A stretch of DNA of 64,000 nt, taken from Kitagawia praeruptora. Taxonomy: Eukaryota > Streptophyta > Magnoliopsida > Apiales > Apiaceae. The position numbers were made by a program, and so were the translations under genes. Location: assembly GCA_037693485.1 (NCBI GenBank), contig CM075346.1:123864001-123928000 (forward strand). The letters are read 5' to 3'. The first letter of the stretch is position 1. Every line of letters starts with the position of its first letter. Shown in pieces: positions 49,914 through 61,313 of the stretch. The notes beneath the pieces were generated by a model, which was not told the origin of the DNA, did no database searches, and saw only the letters and a program-made list of their open reading frames with translations.

Positions 49914-50827
49914 ATATTGCCTTGGAAATATTTAATCGCTACAGGCATCAAGGGAACCTGACAAATTATGCACATGTGCTAAGGTATTTGGCTAATAATC
50001 CTGATGTGTTTGATGGAACAATGGGACCTGGTACTAGAAGACTTGTAAATGCATGTAAGTATGCTACTGTTGAATGTGTGATTTATTATGGCCATGGTGG
50101 ATGTAATGGTTTTTTTCCATACTAGTATTTATATTTACTTTCTTAAGAAGATGAAAACAGAGCAACATATATATGGTACTTGAGCTGAATATTTTTTTTT
50201 TTTTTGGACCTATATCTTGTTGAGCGAGTCAAGTTCATTTTTAGATCAAAACTTTACATGGTGGTGCTGTTCTGCTTCCTCCATGGCTTATGCAGCAGAG
50301 CTAAAACACCTTGTTATAAAGAATATAACGTCATTTCAACTTTGCTTCTTAAATACTTATAATTTCTGAAATAATCGATCATTTGATTCAGTACTCTCTG
50401 GAACAAGACTAAGACCTAAAGAGAACCCTAAAGCGGTGGAAATAGTCAGGATAATGTGGGGAGAAATTCTTGAACAGAAGCATGAACACACATTGAAACA
50501 AATTGCTGGTGAAGGGCATCTGTTTACAGCTGCTAGACTGGGCAACTACAAATTCATAATCGAGCTCCTTAGTATGTATCCTGACATTACATGGGACAGA
50601 GATGACAATAAACACACTATATTTCACATTGCAGTTATGCATCGTCAGGAGAATGTTTACAATTTACTGCATGAGGTTGGCTCAAAGAAGATGTTGGGTG
50701 TAGGCGTGTAGCAGACAACTCAGGAAACAATATTTTACATTTAGCTGCCAAAAAACCAGAGCGAGATCGACTTAATTTTGTGTCGGGAGCAGCTCTACAA
50801 ATGCAGAGGGAATTACTTTGGTTTAAG

Positions 50828-51398
50828 GTACATATACCTTGATTCTCACAAATTTAAACGTTACAATTCGCTCCATTTTTTGACATGGAATTTATCATCA
50901 AATTGTCCACATGTTTTGACACAGGGCATTACAATTCGCCCCATTTTTTGACACGGGGTGTTACAATTCGTCCCACCTAAATGTTGTCTTCATTAAAAAC
51001 AATAAATTTGAATGCAATTCTTTCCTTTATACTGTATATTGAATCAAACAATCAGAATTTTTTCGTATATGCATATACCAATGTGAAGATTGTATAATTA
51101 AAAAATCCAATTTCAGTTGGTTGCTTGTAGTAATTTTTTTTTTTAATCCTAAGCTTGATTGATCACGGAAAACTTTTAGAGCATCAGATTTTTGAAAGTT
51201 GTTACTATACCCTTTTCTGTATATCTTTTTTTCTGCAAAGTCAGTCTTAAGTGTTTTCTTTGAACTCAACATATCATCAGAAACTAGTAAAGTTTGTTGA
51301 AAAAGTTCTTAAGTGTATTGATATCACCGAACAATACATCATATCATAAATTTTATTGGTTACTATGACATACACTATAACTTGCGAGTTTGTGATAG
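50828..51398. other. Intron 4 of the best-preserved ankyrin/PGG copy
   Basis: GTACATATAC to TTTGTGATAG. It contains two copies of ACAATTCGCCCCATTTTTTGACA-like sequence near 50860-50960. Otherwise AT-rich and featureless. Confidence 0.65.
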
Positions 51399-52013
51399 GA
51401 AGTAGAAACTCTCGTGACTATAGCTGATAGAAGAATGAAGAACAATGATGGCAAAACTCCACAAGAAATTTTCAGTGAAGAGCACAAAGAGTTGATGGAG
51501 CAAGGAGAGAGGTGGATGAAGGAAACAGTAGCTCAATGCATAATTGTTGCTGCCCTTATAGCCACAATCACGTTTGCAGCAGCTTTTACCTTACCTGGTG
51601 GTAACAATCAAGATAGCGGGTATCCAACATTCATGAAGAAGAGTGCTTTCGTCGTGTTTGTGGTAACAGACACCATATCACTATACACCTCTTCAGCTTC
51701 CATACTTATGTTCTTGTCCATTCTCACCCAACGTTATACCGAAAATGATTTCTTGGTTTCTTTACCTGTGAAATTGCTGATTGGACTAGTTACACTTTAC
51801 ATCTCAATCGCCACAATGATGATTGCTTTCAGCGCCAGCTTCGTCCTACTTTATGCAAAAGATATGAAATGGATTTCTATACTAATCAATGCATCAGTTG
51901 TGCTGCCTGTTATATTTTCTTTTCAGCTACAATTTCGTCTGCTTTTTGATGTTATTAATTCAACATTCAATTCCAGGCTTCTGTTTAGGCCTAGGAAACG
52001 TCTGTTTTACTAG

Positions 52014-52693
52014 AAAATTCAATGTCGTTTAGTTGATGACCAAAATTATATGTTGTAACTGATCTAAGGTGCACTCAGGATGTATCTTGATGTTTCTTCT
52101 CTTCATATGAACTATCTATGCTATTTACAAACAAGTTTTATTGAAAGGGGTGGAGTCAGCTATGAAGAAAATATCCACTTCATTCTTTTGAGCTTGACTC
52201 TCATGGTGGTGTTCAAGTTTTGGTATTATTGGAATATACAGCTGTCTATATTATGTTAGCTAGTAATAACAAGATTAGTGGCAATAGTATAGTAGATGGT
52301 AATAACAAGATTAGCGGTAAGATTGTAGGACTAATTAGTCGGTTAGTTTGTGTATATGTACAGTGGTGTAAACCCTTCTCCAAAAACTTGGTTTTATCAG
52401 TTTTTACCATGAATGAAGAACATCTTCTTCCCCTCTTTCATTTACCCTTCTGATTCATAGTTATTATTTGCCTCATTTGCACAATCTTCACAGGTATCTT
52501 ATGGTTTTGTTTCTTGTACGAACTAACAACAAAATAAGAAGAAGAATATGGATGGTAAAGAGGAATCTATTTATACACATTCTCCTGTTGGTCATTTAAA
52601 TTTTATGTTGACAGAGGTGTGTCAACTATTTGAAGAGGTTTGTCTAGTTATGGTATATCCTCAATCTCAAAAACACAAAGTGTCTATTCATAG
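52014..52693. other. Downstream flank of the ankyrin/PGG copy
   Basis: Presumed 3' untranslated and intergenic DNA. A short open frame at 52548-52742 is not recognisable and runs into the oligo(T) of the retroposon. AATAACAAGATTAG is repeated near 52265 and 52302. No gene is supported. Confidence 0.4.
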
Positions 52694-52710
52694 AGCTGGA
52701 CCTTTTTTTT

Positions 52711-53534
52711 TTTTTTTTTTACAAACAAAGAAATTTTATTAACTAGGAAACTTAGTCGGAACAAGCCCCCGATTATCAATACAACCGGATTGGAAAACAA
52801 TTAAACAAGCTAAAATTAGCCGCATTATTTCCTGATCGTTTTACAAGTTGAATATTTAAAATATTCTTGACAAAAAAAATGATTACAATAGAATCTCGAA
52901 CAATCCAAGGGACACCAACATCCCAGAAAAAAGCAGCATCACAATTGACCTTCACACATAAAAAACCGGTGATAATCCAGTGTTCAGACTCTTGAACAAT
53001 CTTTTGTTGTGAAAGATGAGCTTTGCGACATTCACTACCGTTCCAGCTACGATAAGGGCTTCCCAGATTTTCCAAGATACCACATAAATCATTCTCAACA
53101 CACTGAAAATAAAAATAACAGCAAATAACATGACACTAACAATCGCACACAGAGCGATACCATGCCAAAAGGCAAGACGAAAACCTAAAAAATAAAAACC
53201 TCGGAATGACACCAAATATTGGTATGATATGAAGTTGGAGATTTAGAGTCTAAGGATGATTTTTATTTGAAAATTTGAGCTAAAGACCTATGCAGATATG
53301 ATAAAGCTCAAATAGGTTTTATTGAATGAAAATGAATGAAAAACAAGAAAGAGGGGTTAGATGAGAATATGGAGGGCCGAAAATAGGTTGATGGAAGGAT
53401 GGATGATTGAAGAGATAGAGGAAGGTTGTAGATTTGGGGTCTGATTAATGAAAAATGGGGGAATCGGCTCTCATTGAGCCGAGAGAGAGAAGCTAGACTG
53501 CTAGGGTTTATATTTATCGCAGGACTTTGGGGGC
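52711..53534 (-). mobile_element. Retroposon with poly(A) tail, RNase H-like remnant and leader-like 5' part
   Basis: The insertion is bounded by a duplicated target AGCTGGACCTTTTTTTT (52694-52710 and 53535-53551), with an oligo(T) run at 52703-52720 that is the poly(A) tail of a minus-strand transcript. Near the tail the minus strand encodes a degenerate RNase H-like piece (VKVNCDAAFFWDVGVPWIVRDS). The 5' end on the minus strand (53530-53400) looks like an mRNA leader, AAACCCTAGCAGTCTAGC followed by a CTCTCTCTC run. It may be a truncated LINE or a chimeric retroposed transcript. Confidence 0.65.
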
Positions 53535-53571
53535 AGCTGGACCTTTTTTTTAGAATATGATGAATGTATTA

Positions 53572-53887
53572 GAGCATCTCCAAGGGTGAAATCTAAATTT
53601 GTTAGCTATAATACTTATCTAAATGGATTATACAATTTTTTTGCTAACAATGCAAATATACACTCCAATGGTGTTATGTATAATTATGTTAAGCTAAAAT
53701 TATACCTAAAAGTTTTTTTAGTTCAACAAATATATTGAATCATACATGGTTATCTATATTTTTTTTGTTAATGGGTGATGGTTGGAGTGCAATATTTTTT
53801 ACATAACATCTAAAAGGGCCACCTAGATGACACATGGGGTGACACATAGATATTTTAGCTAATAGTTTTCTACTCTTGGAGATGCTC
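53572..53887. mobile_element. Tourist-like MITE, TTA target duplication
   Basis: Ends GAGCATCTCCAAGGG and TTGGAGATGCTC, flanked by TTA at 53569-53571 and 53888-53890; 316 bp, non-coding. Confidence 0.82.
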
Positions 53888-53890
53888 TTA

Positions 53891-54303
53891 TAGAACATAT
53901 TACTCATATTGTTCTCAAAAAGATTACACAGCCGGTAGTAATGAGACGACTTTGTTAGCGTACCTTTATTTGAGGGAAAATAACTAGTAGAGTTTGGTTT
54001 AATAGACATATCTTGTACGAGAGCAAAGACTTGCGTATAAGCTAAAGTTGAAGACGGTACTATAGTATTCTTTCTATAAAAAATTTCCTTTGCAGTTTTA
54101 GTTCATTCCTTGCCGTGATTTTAAGATCCCAACAAATGGGATACCTCAAAATAATAAATAAATTTCTCAAAATTTTGCTACTCGCACTTTTTCCAAAATA
54201 GCCCACCTAAATTAGATCATCGTCCATATTTTAATTGTTTTCGAATTCGTTACTTCTCCATTTTTAACGAGCCTTACCATTCTAAAAAGGTCTTGAAATC
54301 CTC
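53891..54303. other. Short intergenic stretch
   Basis: No gene or repeat boundary recognised between the MITE and the LTR at 54304. Confidence 0.4.
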
Positions 54304-55571
54304 TGTTGAGTATTGAATACGACTAAAGAATACAGAGGGGGGGTGAATGGACTCCTAAACTTTTCTTGTTCTTGAATCCGTGTAGCACAATATGTGTTTG
54401 TGTGTGAAGATGTGTAGGTGTGGATTATGAACAACACAAAACACGATATCACTTTAATCTAATATTTTATTAGATAAAGATTTGCTACAACCTGTGAATA
54501 CAAATGATAGTATTCTCAGCTTCATTTTTCTCAGAGAGATGTGCTCTTACAATGTATGTGAAAAACTTTTAAAAACTTAATCTCTAAAGAAGTGAGGTTG
54601 TATTCTTATAGAACATGAATACAACCTACTTACTACAAATAAGGTAGCTAAACAAGTTTACTTTTCAGTGTGTCTATTCTTTTTGAGTAAGCATCCAAAC
54701 GGCTACAAATTTGACTTTGTAAAGTTCTGTTCAGATCCACTTCTTTAGCTCTTTGTCTCTTGTTTATCTCTCCAAGCTTCTTTGTAGTCTTTCCAGAGCA
54801 CGTTACAGATTGTGGTCCATAAAGTGCTTTGTCTTGTTACAGGTTTCTGACTTGTACAATTTTTCAGTAGTTTGTCTCCAAGAATGTATTCGAGAAGTGG
54901 CTAAGTGATTGATTCGAGAACTAGGATTAGATAACTCTGAGTTCGCGAATAATGTATAATTGACATATCGAATCACTTCTCAAATAACTCTTTTCTCCAG
55001 GGATCCTTGAGTTGTCGAATAGAACACTTGACTTGTCGAATCCCTGAGATGTCGAATAGCTTTCTGAGTCCTTGAGATATCGAATGGGTCTTGACTTGTT
55101 GACTCCTAGAGAACTCGAATGATGCTTTGACTTGTTGACTTTCTGAGTTCTCGAATAGAGTAGTAGACATATCGAATCTCTGAGATATCGAATGAGATAT
55201 CGAACAGTGTATTCAGAGATATCGAATAGTGTCTTTTGAGATATCGAATCCCTGACTTCTCGGATATAACAAACATACTTCTCGAATTGGTACTTAGGCA
55301 AATTCTTCATTTCTTCAAATCCCAACTGTGATTATTTGATAGTCTTGTTCTTCAAGCTTGAGGCAAGAACCTTGGAACTTCTTTCAAGCATTATTTTATG
55401 ACTTTTAAGTACAATTACACAAATAGGAATTGATGCTTATTACAAGTACTAAACAGTAGAAACTCTACAACTAGAGGTTCCCTCAGTTAAGAGGTCATGT
55501 AAGTAATGCAAAGCATTACAAACAATTAGGCTTGTTATTAGATGTATACAGGCATGCCTCTGTGACTAACA
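54304..55571 (-). repeat. 3' LTR of the Sirevirus-like element
   Basis: 1268 bp; in plus orientation it begins TGTTGAGTATTG and ends GTGACTAACA. It contains a cluster of about ten degenerate units around TTGAGATATCGAAT / TTGACTTGTCGAAT (54960-55270). On the plus strand it is followed by ATCTCCCCCAAATT, the complement of the polypurine tract. The outer 5-base flank at 54299-54303 is TCCTC; its partner would lie outside the window. Confidence 0.8.
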
Positions 55572-55585
55572 ATCTCCCCCAAATT
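55572..55585 (-). other. Polypurine tract of the Sirevirus-like element
   Basis: Minus strand AATTTGGGGGAGAT directly before the LTR start TGTTAGTCAC: the plus-strand primer site expected upstream of a 3' LTR. It fixes the element's orientation. Confidence 0.85.
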
Positions 55586-55728
55586 GTGAGTATGACCCTT
55601 AGTCACAATTTCATGTCTGATAACAAGCCTAACATACATAAAGATAAAATTTGACAGTACATGTATGAAAATTGATTAACAACATGGATAGAGCTACAAT
55701 GAGTGATCTTACAGACTATGATGAGATA

Positions 55729-56445
55729 CTAGCCTTTGTCTTTTGATTCCATCTCCATTGCCTTGGCTTGTAGATCATCATATGCCTTCTGTTTTCTTTC
55801 TTTCTCCTTTCTTGCATTCTCATCCATGGCCTTTATGATCTCTGCCATAGCATCCAGTTCTTCAAGCAGAATTGAGTTCTTGAAATCTTCAAGTACTAGT
55901 TTCAGAATGTTGGCAGGATAGTGACTGAGTAGGCTCATTCTTATATTGACATTATCTCCATTTCTTCTCCAATACTTCACCACATAGGGATTGAATTGAA
56001 CTCTGCACAATCCTTTTGCCCTTAGCTTTTCTGCTTCAACTTTCAGTCTATCAATTTCCTTTTCCCTTTCTATCCATTTCTCAAAGCACCCCTTCCTTAT
56101 CTTCTCGGCATAGTCTCTCTTCATCTTCACAAAATCAATCAACTCCAGCTTCCATACTCTCTCCACTTTGTCTTCAGAATCCAATAATGCAATGATTCTT
56201 TCTATTTCATATAATTTGCCCCAATTTTGACACTGTCCTTGTTTGAATTTCTTCTCCCTTCCATCAGTATATTTGATCTCAAGACAGTCATTCACAATGG
56301 TAGCATAATAGATTCTTTGAGCTCTTAGATATTGCAATTGGTCTTCATCTAGAGGTTGGAGCTTCAGTCCTGGATAGATAGTTAGGGCCCTTGACTTAGA
56401 TGGCTTCACTCTTCTTGCAGCATGCTTGAATTTAATCCTTTTCAC
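55729..56445 (-). pseudogene. Env-like region, C-terminal segment (238 codons)
   Basis: Open minus-strand frame ending at the stop at 55729. Rich in charged residues, with predicted helices: KMKRDYAEKIRKGCFEKWIE, then REKEIDRLKVEAEKLRAKGL, and a C-terminal stretch ENARKEKERKQKAYDDLQAK suggesting a coiled coil. No hydrophobic membrane segment is seen. Most likely the end of the third ORF downstream of pol; the function of such ORFs in plant Sireviruses is not established. Confidence 0.6.
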
Positions 56446-56487
56446 ATGATTGCTTGGCAGAAAATTATGACCTTTGCTTGTAGACCA

Positions 56488-57012
56488 CTATAGTATACCA
56501 TTAGCAGTTTGCTTTTGGAAACATACAGATGGTTTCTTGATTTGAATCTTCTTTTCTTCTTGAGGTGGCAAAACAGTTGCAAAAGCCATTGCTGTAGATT
56601 TTGGTGGGTCATTACTAACTGTATTCACCCTAGACTTAGAGTCTTGTGTTGTGGTGAAATTACTGTTAGTAATGCCTAAGGCTTGCTGTTTCCCACTTTT
56701 CCTCTCATAAACTTTGCCTTGGTCATCATCACCTTTCTTGTCCTTGCTATCTTTCTTCTTCTTCTTATCTTCATCACCCTTATCACTCCTGTGATGACTT
56801 CTCTTCCCATCACTCTTGTCTTCATCTTTATCATCCTTATCCCTCCTAATTTTAGCCATTTCTGGAATTGCACCAGTTGCAATGAATGTTCTAAGAATGT
56901 GTAGTGCTTCCAACTCTTCAGCAGTTCTGCCTCCATATTTCTTTTGTAGCTGATCAGTGACAGCAATGATGAGTCTATGATTTCGAGGGGTGAGATCACT
57001 GGGAATAACCAA
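56488..57012 (-). pseudogene. Env-like region, lysine/aspartate-rich segment (174 codons)
   Basis: Contains a low-complexity charged tract (DKDDKDEDKSDGKRSHHRSD, EDKKKKKDSKDKKGDDD) followed by QEEKKIQIKKPSVCF. It is separated from its neighbours by stops or frame changes at about 57015 and 56487, and belongs to the same long ORF as the flanking segments. Confidence 0.55.
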
Positions 57013-57141
57013 CTAATTGACATCTTGAATTTTAGTACCAGACTGATAGAAGATGGTTCTTCGTTTGATGCATACTTCAGGAAGCCTAGCTTGTTGACCA
57101 TTTCTCAGTTCAGTATACAGACTCTTGTTGTTCTCCCCTTT

Positions 57142-58644
57142 CTACTCAATTAGTTCCAAGATAGCATCAATCTCAGTGAATTTTAGAACTTTCAAGGTGT
57201 CAAAAGATAGGTGCCATATCTTGCCATTGGTCACCATCATAATTTCCTTGAGAAGGATTTGATTTAGATTTCTTGGAATAACTATTAGATATTTGATTTG
57301 ATCTTTGAGGCTTCTTCTGTATAGCAGTGTATCTCCTCCAACCTTTGCCTTTGAGGCTTGTAGAAACTTCAAGAATGCAGCATCATGATAAATCTCTGAA
57401 TTTGCTACTTCTATCAGCTTGGCCTCTGTAACCACATTAACTTCCACTAGATCACCTTCATGTCTGGAGGCTTGGACTAGATTACTTGGCATGAAACCTG
57501 CCACCACTGTAGTAGTGATAGTTTGCTTTTGGCCACTTGGAATAGTGATGTGCACAAGTGGTAGAGTCACAACTGGCAAAGAAGATGGAGATTCATCAAT
57601 TTTGGCTTTCCCTTTGCCTGGAGCATGAGTTGTAGATTTTGAAGTTCTTGTTGGTTGACCAGCCTCAGTTATGATAATGCCTTTTTCTTTAGGTTTCTCC
57701 CCCTTAGGTTTTGAGCTCCTTAAGGTCCTCTTCTCCCCCTTAGGCTTGTTGTCATGCACAGGAGCTTTGGTAGGGGCCTTTGGGTTGGAAGATGTGGGAT
57801 TGACAGTTTCATCAGGTAGATGGAGCCCCATGTGCTTCATCATAGCAGATAGCATCGGTTGTTGATGTAGAAGAACATCAGTTGTGGTGGTGGCCTGAGT
57901 GTTTAACTGTTCAGTAAGAGTTGCAACTGTGTCTGTAAGATGAGCATTGGATTGCTTGAGTGAGGTCACTTCTTTTTCCAGAGCATCCACCTTGGTGAAT
58001 AGCTCAGTAGATTTAAAACCAGACAATGATTGCTCCTTGAGCCTCAGCACCTCAAACTTGGTCATTTCATGAACAGGGACTTCAGTCACCAGTTTATCTC
58101 CATATTGGTTTGCAAACAGGGTCTTTAGCATGGCATTAGCATCAGTTGTCTGACCAGATAGATTGTGAACCTTAGTTGCTAGATTATTGACAGTTCCATG
58201 AAGCAAAGCCAAGCCATTGTCCATCTTGGTACAGGTAGATTTGCAGTCTTGGATAGTTTTGAGGACAGGCTCTAGAATGGGAAACTTGGCAGCAAATTCC
58301 CTTTTTATTTCACTTACTTTCTTGGCTGTTGCATCACATACTTTATTGACTTCTGTTTTAACTCCCTTCCCAAGATAGTGAGCAACCTTGAGGAATCCCT
58401 TGTAAGAATCATTCATAGCCTCATACACTTCACCAGGAGTCAGAGATTTGGCATTAGAACCCAGTGAAGTGATGTATTCCTCTCTTAGATACTGAAGAGC
58501 TTCATTGAGAGTAGTATCATATTTTCCTTGCAGCCAGGCATCTACATTGCCATCTCTCTCAGCATCATCTATTATCTTTGCCTTTTGCATCTCCACATCA
58601 TCTCTGTGGCATAAGAGAATAGACTCATAGTCTGGATCTGGCAT
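57142..58644 (-). pseudogene. Env-like region, long coiled-coil segment (500 codons)
   Basis: The longest open piece. Starts MPDPDYESILLCHRDDVE. A heptad-like stretch, FTKVDALEKEVTSLKQSNAH followed by LTDTVATLTEQLNT, predicts a coiled coil at about residues 215-255. A basic, proline/lysine-rich part follows (DNKPKGEKRTLRSSKPKGEK), then a more structured C-terminus. No signal peptide or transmembrane helix is evident, which argues against a classical envelope protein. I do not recognise a named domain. Confidence 0.6.
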
Positions 58645-58731
58645 GTCTGCAATGAGTAGATTTTGAGCAATCTTTGTGAACTAAGGAATCTGATCCACAA
58701 TTAAGTTTTGAAGAGCTTCAACCGTCAATTA

Positions 58732-59905
58732 TTATGGAACAAACCCTGATCCTGAAGCACTGTCATGTTGCACAGGCTTCAGCCATTGAGACATGAAGTT
58801 AGAGCTAGAGCTAGGCAGGATAGACTCCTCAGTTACAGATGCAACTTCTGCAACCGGATTGATTGACTCTACTACTGTTGTCTCCACAGGAGTGGGATGA
58901 GTTACAACAGTAGTTGACACATGCACAGAGTCTCTAGTGAAAATCAGTGAATCCTCTTTGTTTGTGATGGTGTCATCAGGATATGCCCCAGCTTGCATTC
59001 CCTCACCATCTGAATGTGGTTCATAGGTGGTGAGCAAAGTGTCATGTACTAAGTCACTTGAATCCATTGGCTCACCAAGAGAAGGAAATTCTTGGTGATC
59101 AATGCCTTGGTTCTGGAAGAGAAGTGTTGTTTAGATTTGATTTTGGCAACTCCCCCTGAGAGATAGAGGGAGTTTCAAGTGTGATGTGCTCTCCACTCAG
59201 TGTAGTGCCATCCGTATTACTCCTTTGTGTAGACTTCATACAAGATTGTGCATTGGGGAGAATGCTTGATTCTATAAATGCATCCTGTTGAGAGGATACA
59301 TCTAGTGAGCTGTTTGCCCCTGATTTTACAACTTCAGCCACTTGTGTGACAAAAGATGTGGTTTTTGATTTCTTCTTCTTTGGTCTCTGTAAAGGTGATT
59401 CAGGTTCCTCACTTTCTAAACCTAATTCTACAGCCAATGCTGCTTCAGATAAAATGTTCAAAGGTTCAGAAACTATCTCATTTCTCTTCTTTTTACTACC
59501 ATCACCCTTTTGAGAGGATGATGCAGTTGGCTCACTGTTTGGTAGAGTGTTTGGCTGAGAGGGTTGGTTAGCAAGCCCTGGATTAGCATTTTGTTCTACT
59601 TGCTTGGGTTGTGCTAACTGTGATTTGGAATCAAATATTGGCATGTTATGGGGGTAAGTCCTAAATAAACCCTCCATTTGGGGAGTTATGTTAAGTCTTA
59701 CATCCACATCATTCCTAGTCTCCAGATTACCAAAAATGAGTTTGGTCATGGATCTAGGATAGCCTATTCTATTTCTATCTATCCCAGGTAATTCAATCAG
59801 TTTATCATTTTTAAAATTAAGTACAGATTGAATAAAGCGAGGGAAGAAAATATCAGTACCTCTCTTGGTTGAGTTCTTACCAAGTCTCCCATACAACTCC
59901 TGCAT
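58732..59905 (-). pseudogene. Env-like region, serine/threonine-rich middle segment
   Basis: Two minus-strand frames, 59905-59099 and 59067-58732, are joined by one frameshift near 59095. The first holds a conserved-looking opening (MQELYGRLGKNSTKRGTDIF, FPRFIQSVLNF) and then low-complexity Q/S/P/E-rich sequence; the second is acidic and threonine/serine-rich. Two stops near 58730 and 58683 separate it from the coiled-coil segment. Confidence 0.55.
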
Positions 59906-59959
59906 AATGAGTTCACCTACATTGATCTTTTTCCCATAAGCTAAGGCATAGCCTATTTG

Positions 59960-60465
59960 CTATGCAGGTGCACTGATTTGGTCAAAGCTTGACTTCCTTG
60001 CTGTGAAGACTTGAAGAATGGTGGCAAAGACATAACTCCATTCCTTCCTCAAGAACTTTCTATTCAAGTGTCCAAGTTTGATTTCATCTGAGTAGTGAAT
60101 GAAATCAAAGAAGTCCTCCAATTCACCATTTGTGGTTTGATCATCATACACCTCCTGTTGTAAGCCCAGTGCTTGATTCATGTCTTCAGTGGTGATTATG
60201 ATTTCCTTATCCTGAATTTTGCAGTAGACTATGTACGATGTCATTGCGCTTTCTAGGGCCACAACTTCCACAGTAGCAGTTCTCCAAAACTGTTCCAGTA
60301 GGTCTAGATACAGAGTTGGGTTGGCTGAGAGTGCATCCTTGATGTATGACTCAGACATCCATCGAACAAAGACATCCATCGAACAAAGCATTTGAAGTTT
60401 GCATTTGGAGCTTCGACATCACTTGAGAGAGCGATGAAGTTGGTGTTGAATTTCACAGTTGCCAT
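59960..60465 (-). pseudogene. Env-like region, N-terminal segment
   Basis: The likely original start is the minus-strand ATG at 60465 (MATVKFNTNFIALSSD). A 17-base direct duplication around 60360-60395 (GTTCGATGGATGTCTTT repeated) shifts the frame, after which ALSANPTLYLDLLEQFWRTA and IITTEDMNQALGLQQEVYDD are read. This LxxFW...I..E.. region resembles the N-terminal part of the Sirevirus env-like ORFs known from several plants. An in-frame TAG at 59960-59962 then interrupts, and homologous sequence continues in the same frame to 59905. Confidence 0.6.
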
Positions 60466-61313
60466 TGTTACAGAGAGAAGAGAATGAAGGTTGGAAGAAA
60501 TTTAGTTTTTTGAGATTAGGGTTTACAGAGGTTTTGGGAGTTTAGATGCTTGAGAAATCGAATGAAATGAGTCGAATAGATGTAGAATTGTATAAGTATG
60601 AAGTACTTGAATTGTCGATTAGGTGTATGTTTTGTATCGACAAGTCAGACATTCGAGAAGTAGAAATCAACTATTCGATAAGTCAAGAAAGGCTTATTCG
60701 ATAACTCAAGCAGGTTGACACTCACAGCTGGTAGTTATCTAACTTAGAAATAATTCTAAATTAAATAAAATATGTTTTTATGAGTGATTTAAAATTTTGA
60801 ATAAAAATCCAAAAACGGTTAAGATTCAGCGAGAATTCAGCCTTTTCAAATGATTCGAGAACTCAAATACAGTATTCGAGAACTTAGTCATTAGAGAACT
60901 CAATTACCATATTCGAGAAGTCAATCATACATCTATTCGATATCTCCAAACAGGCTCTATTCGAGAACTTGAAAGTGCTCCAGAGAGACTTGTTAGAGAA
61001 GTCGATTAGTGAATCTTTAGAAAAGTCTGACTTATCGAAATATTATTTTCACTCATAAAAATTCAATTTTCACTATCTTTTAAAATTTATCAGACATATT
61101 CAATGAAGAATATTCTAACAAATTAAATAGTGATTTTTTCAATATTTCATAGAAATTTCAAGTTGACATAATATGATTTTTCAACATATGCAGCAGATTT
61201 GAAATATTTATAAATCATATTTCAGCCGACACTAACTTCAAAAATATTGAAAATTTAGATAAAGTAAGTGTTTACTGCTGCAACAATCTAGGTGATATAT
61301 TCATGATAAGTGG
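60466..61313. other. Spacer upstream of the env-like ORF
   Basis: Non-coding on both strands. Like the LTR it contains TCGAGAACTC / TCGAATAG / TCGATAAGTC units (60540-61030). It ends at the target duplication ATTCA (61309-61313) of the solo LTR. Confidence 0.55.

Larger units (their letters stand above)
41469..52013 (+). pseudogene. Ankyrin-repeat/PGG-domain membrane protein (ACD6/ITN1-like), best-preserved copy, interrupted by CACTA
   Basis: Five exons with GT-AG borders: 41469-41607 (proline-rich start, MELQHQHSIQ, PPPAPPLPKKGR), 42149-42461 plus 48880-49049, 49914-50054, 50392-50827, 51399-52013. Ankyrin-type segments include YNAAVKGDWHAAEGIIRDN, LLHIVASTKHTHFARKLVN, LQNGDGETALFLALAS and FIIELLSMYPDITW; exon 5 gives QEIFSEEHKELMEQGERWM, then the PGG motif and four hydrophobic helices to a TAG. 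Only two breaks are visible: the CACTA element in exon 2 (CCT duplication) and an 8-base insertion at 50699-50706 that shifts the frame and brings a TAG at 50709-50711. Without these two, exon lengths add to 1806 bases, divisible by three (601 residues). The family sits in the plasma membrane; a role in defence or stress is known for some members and not shown here. Confidence 0.92.

Noticed and set aside
52548..52742. Small plus-strand frame (MDGKEESIYTHSPVG)
   Set aside because: It ends by translating the oligo(T) of the retroposon and matches no family known to me.
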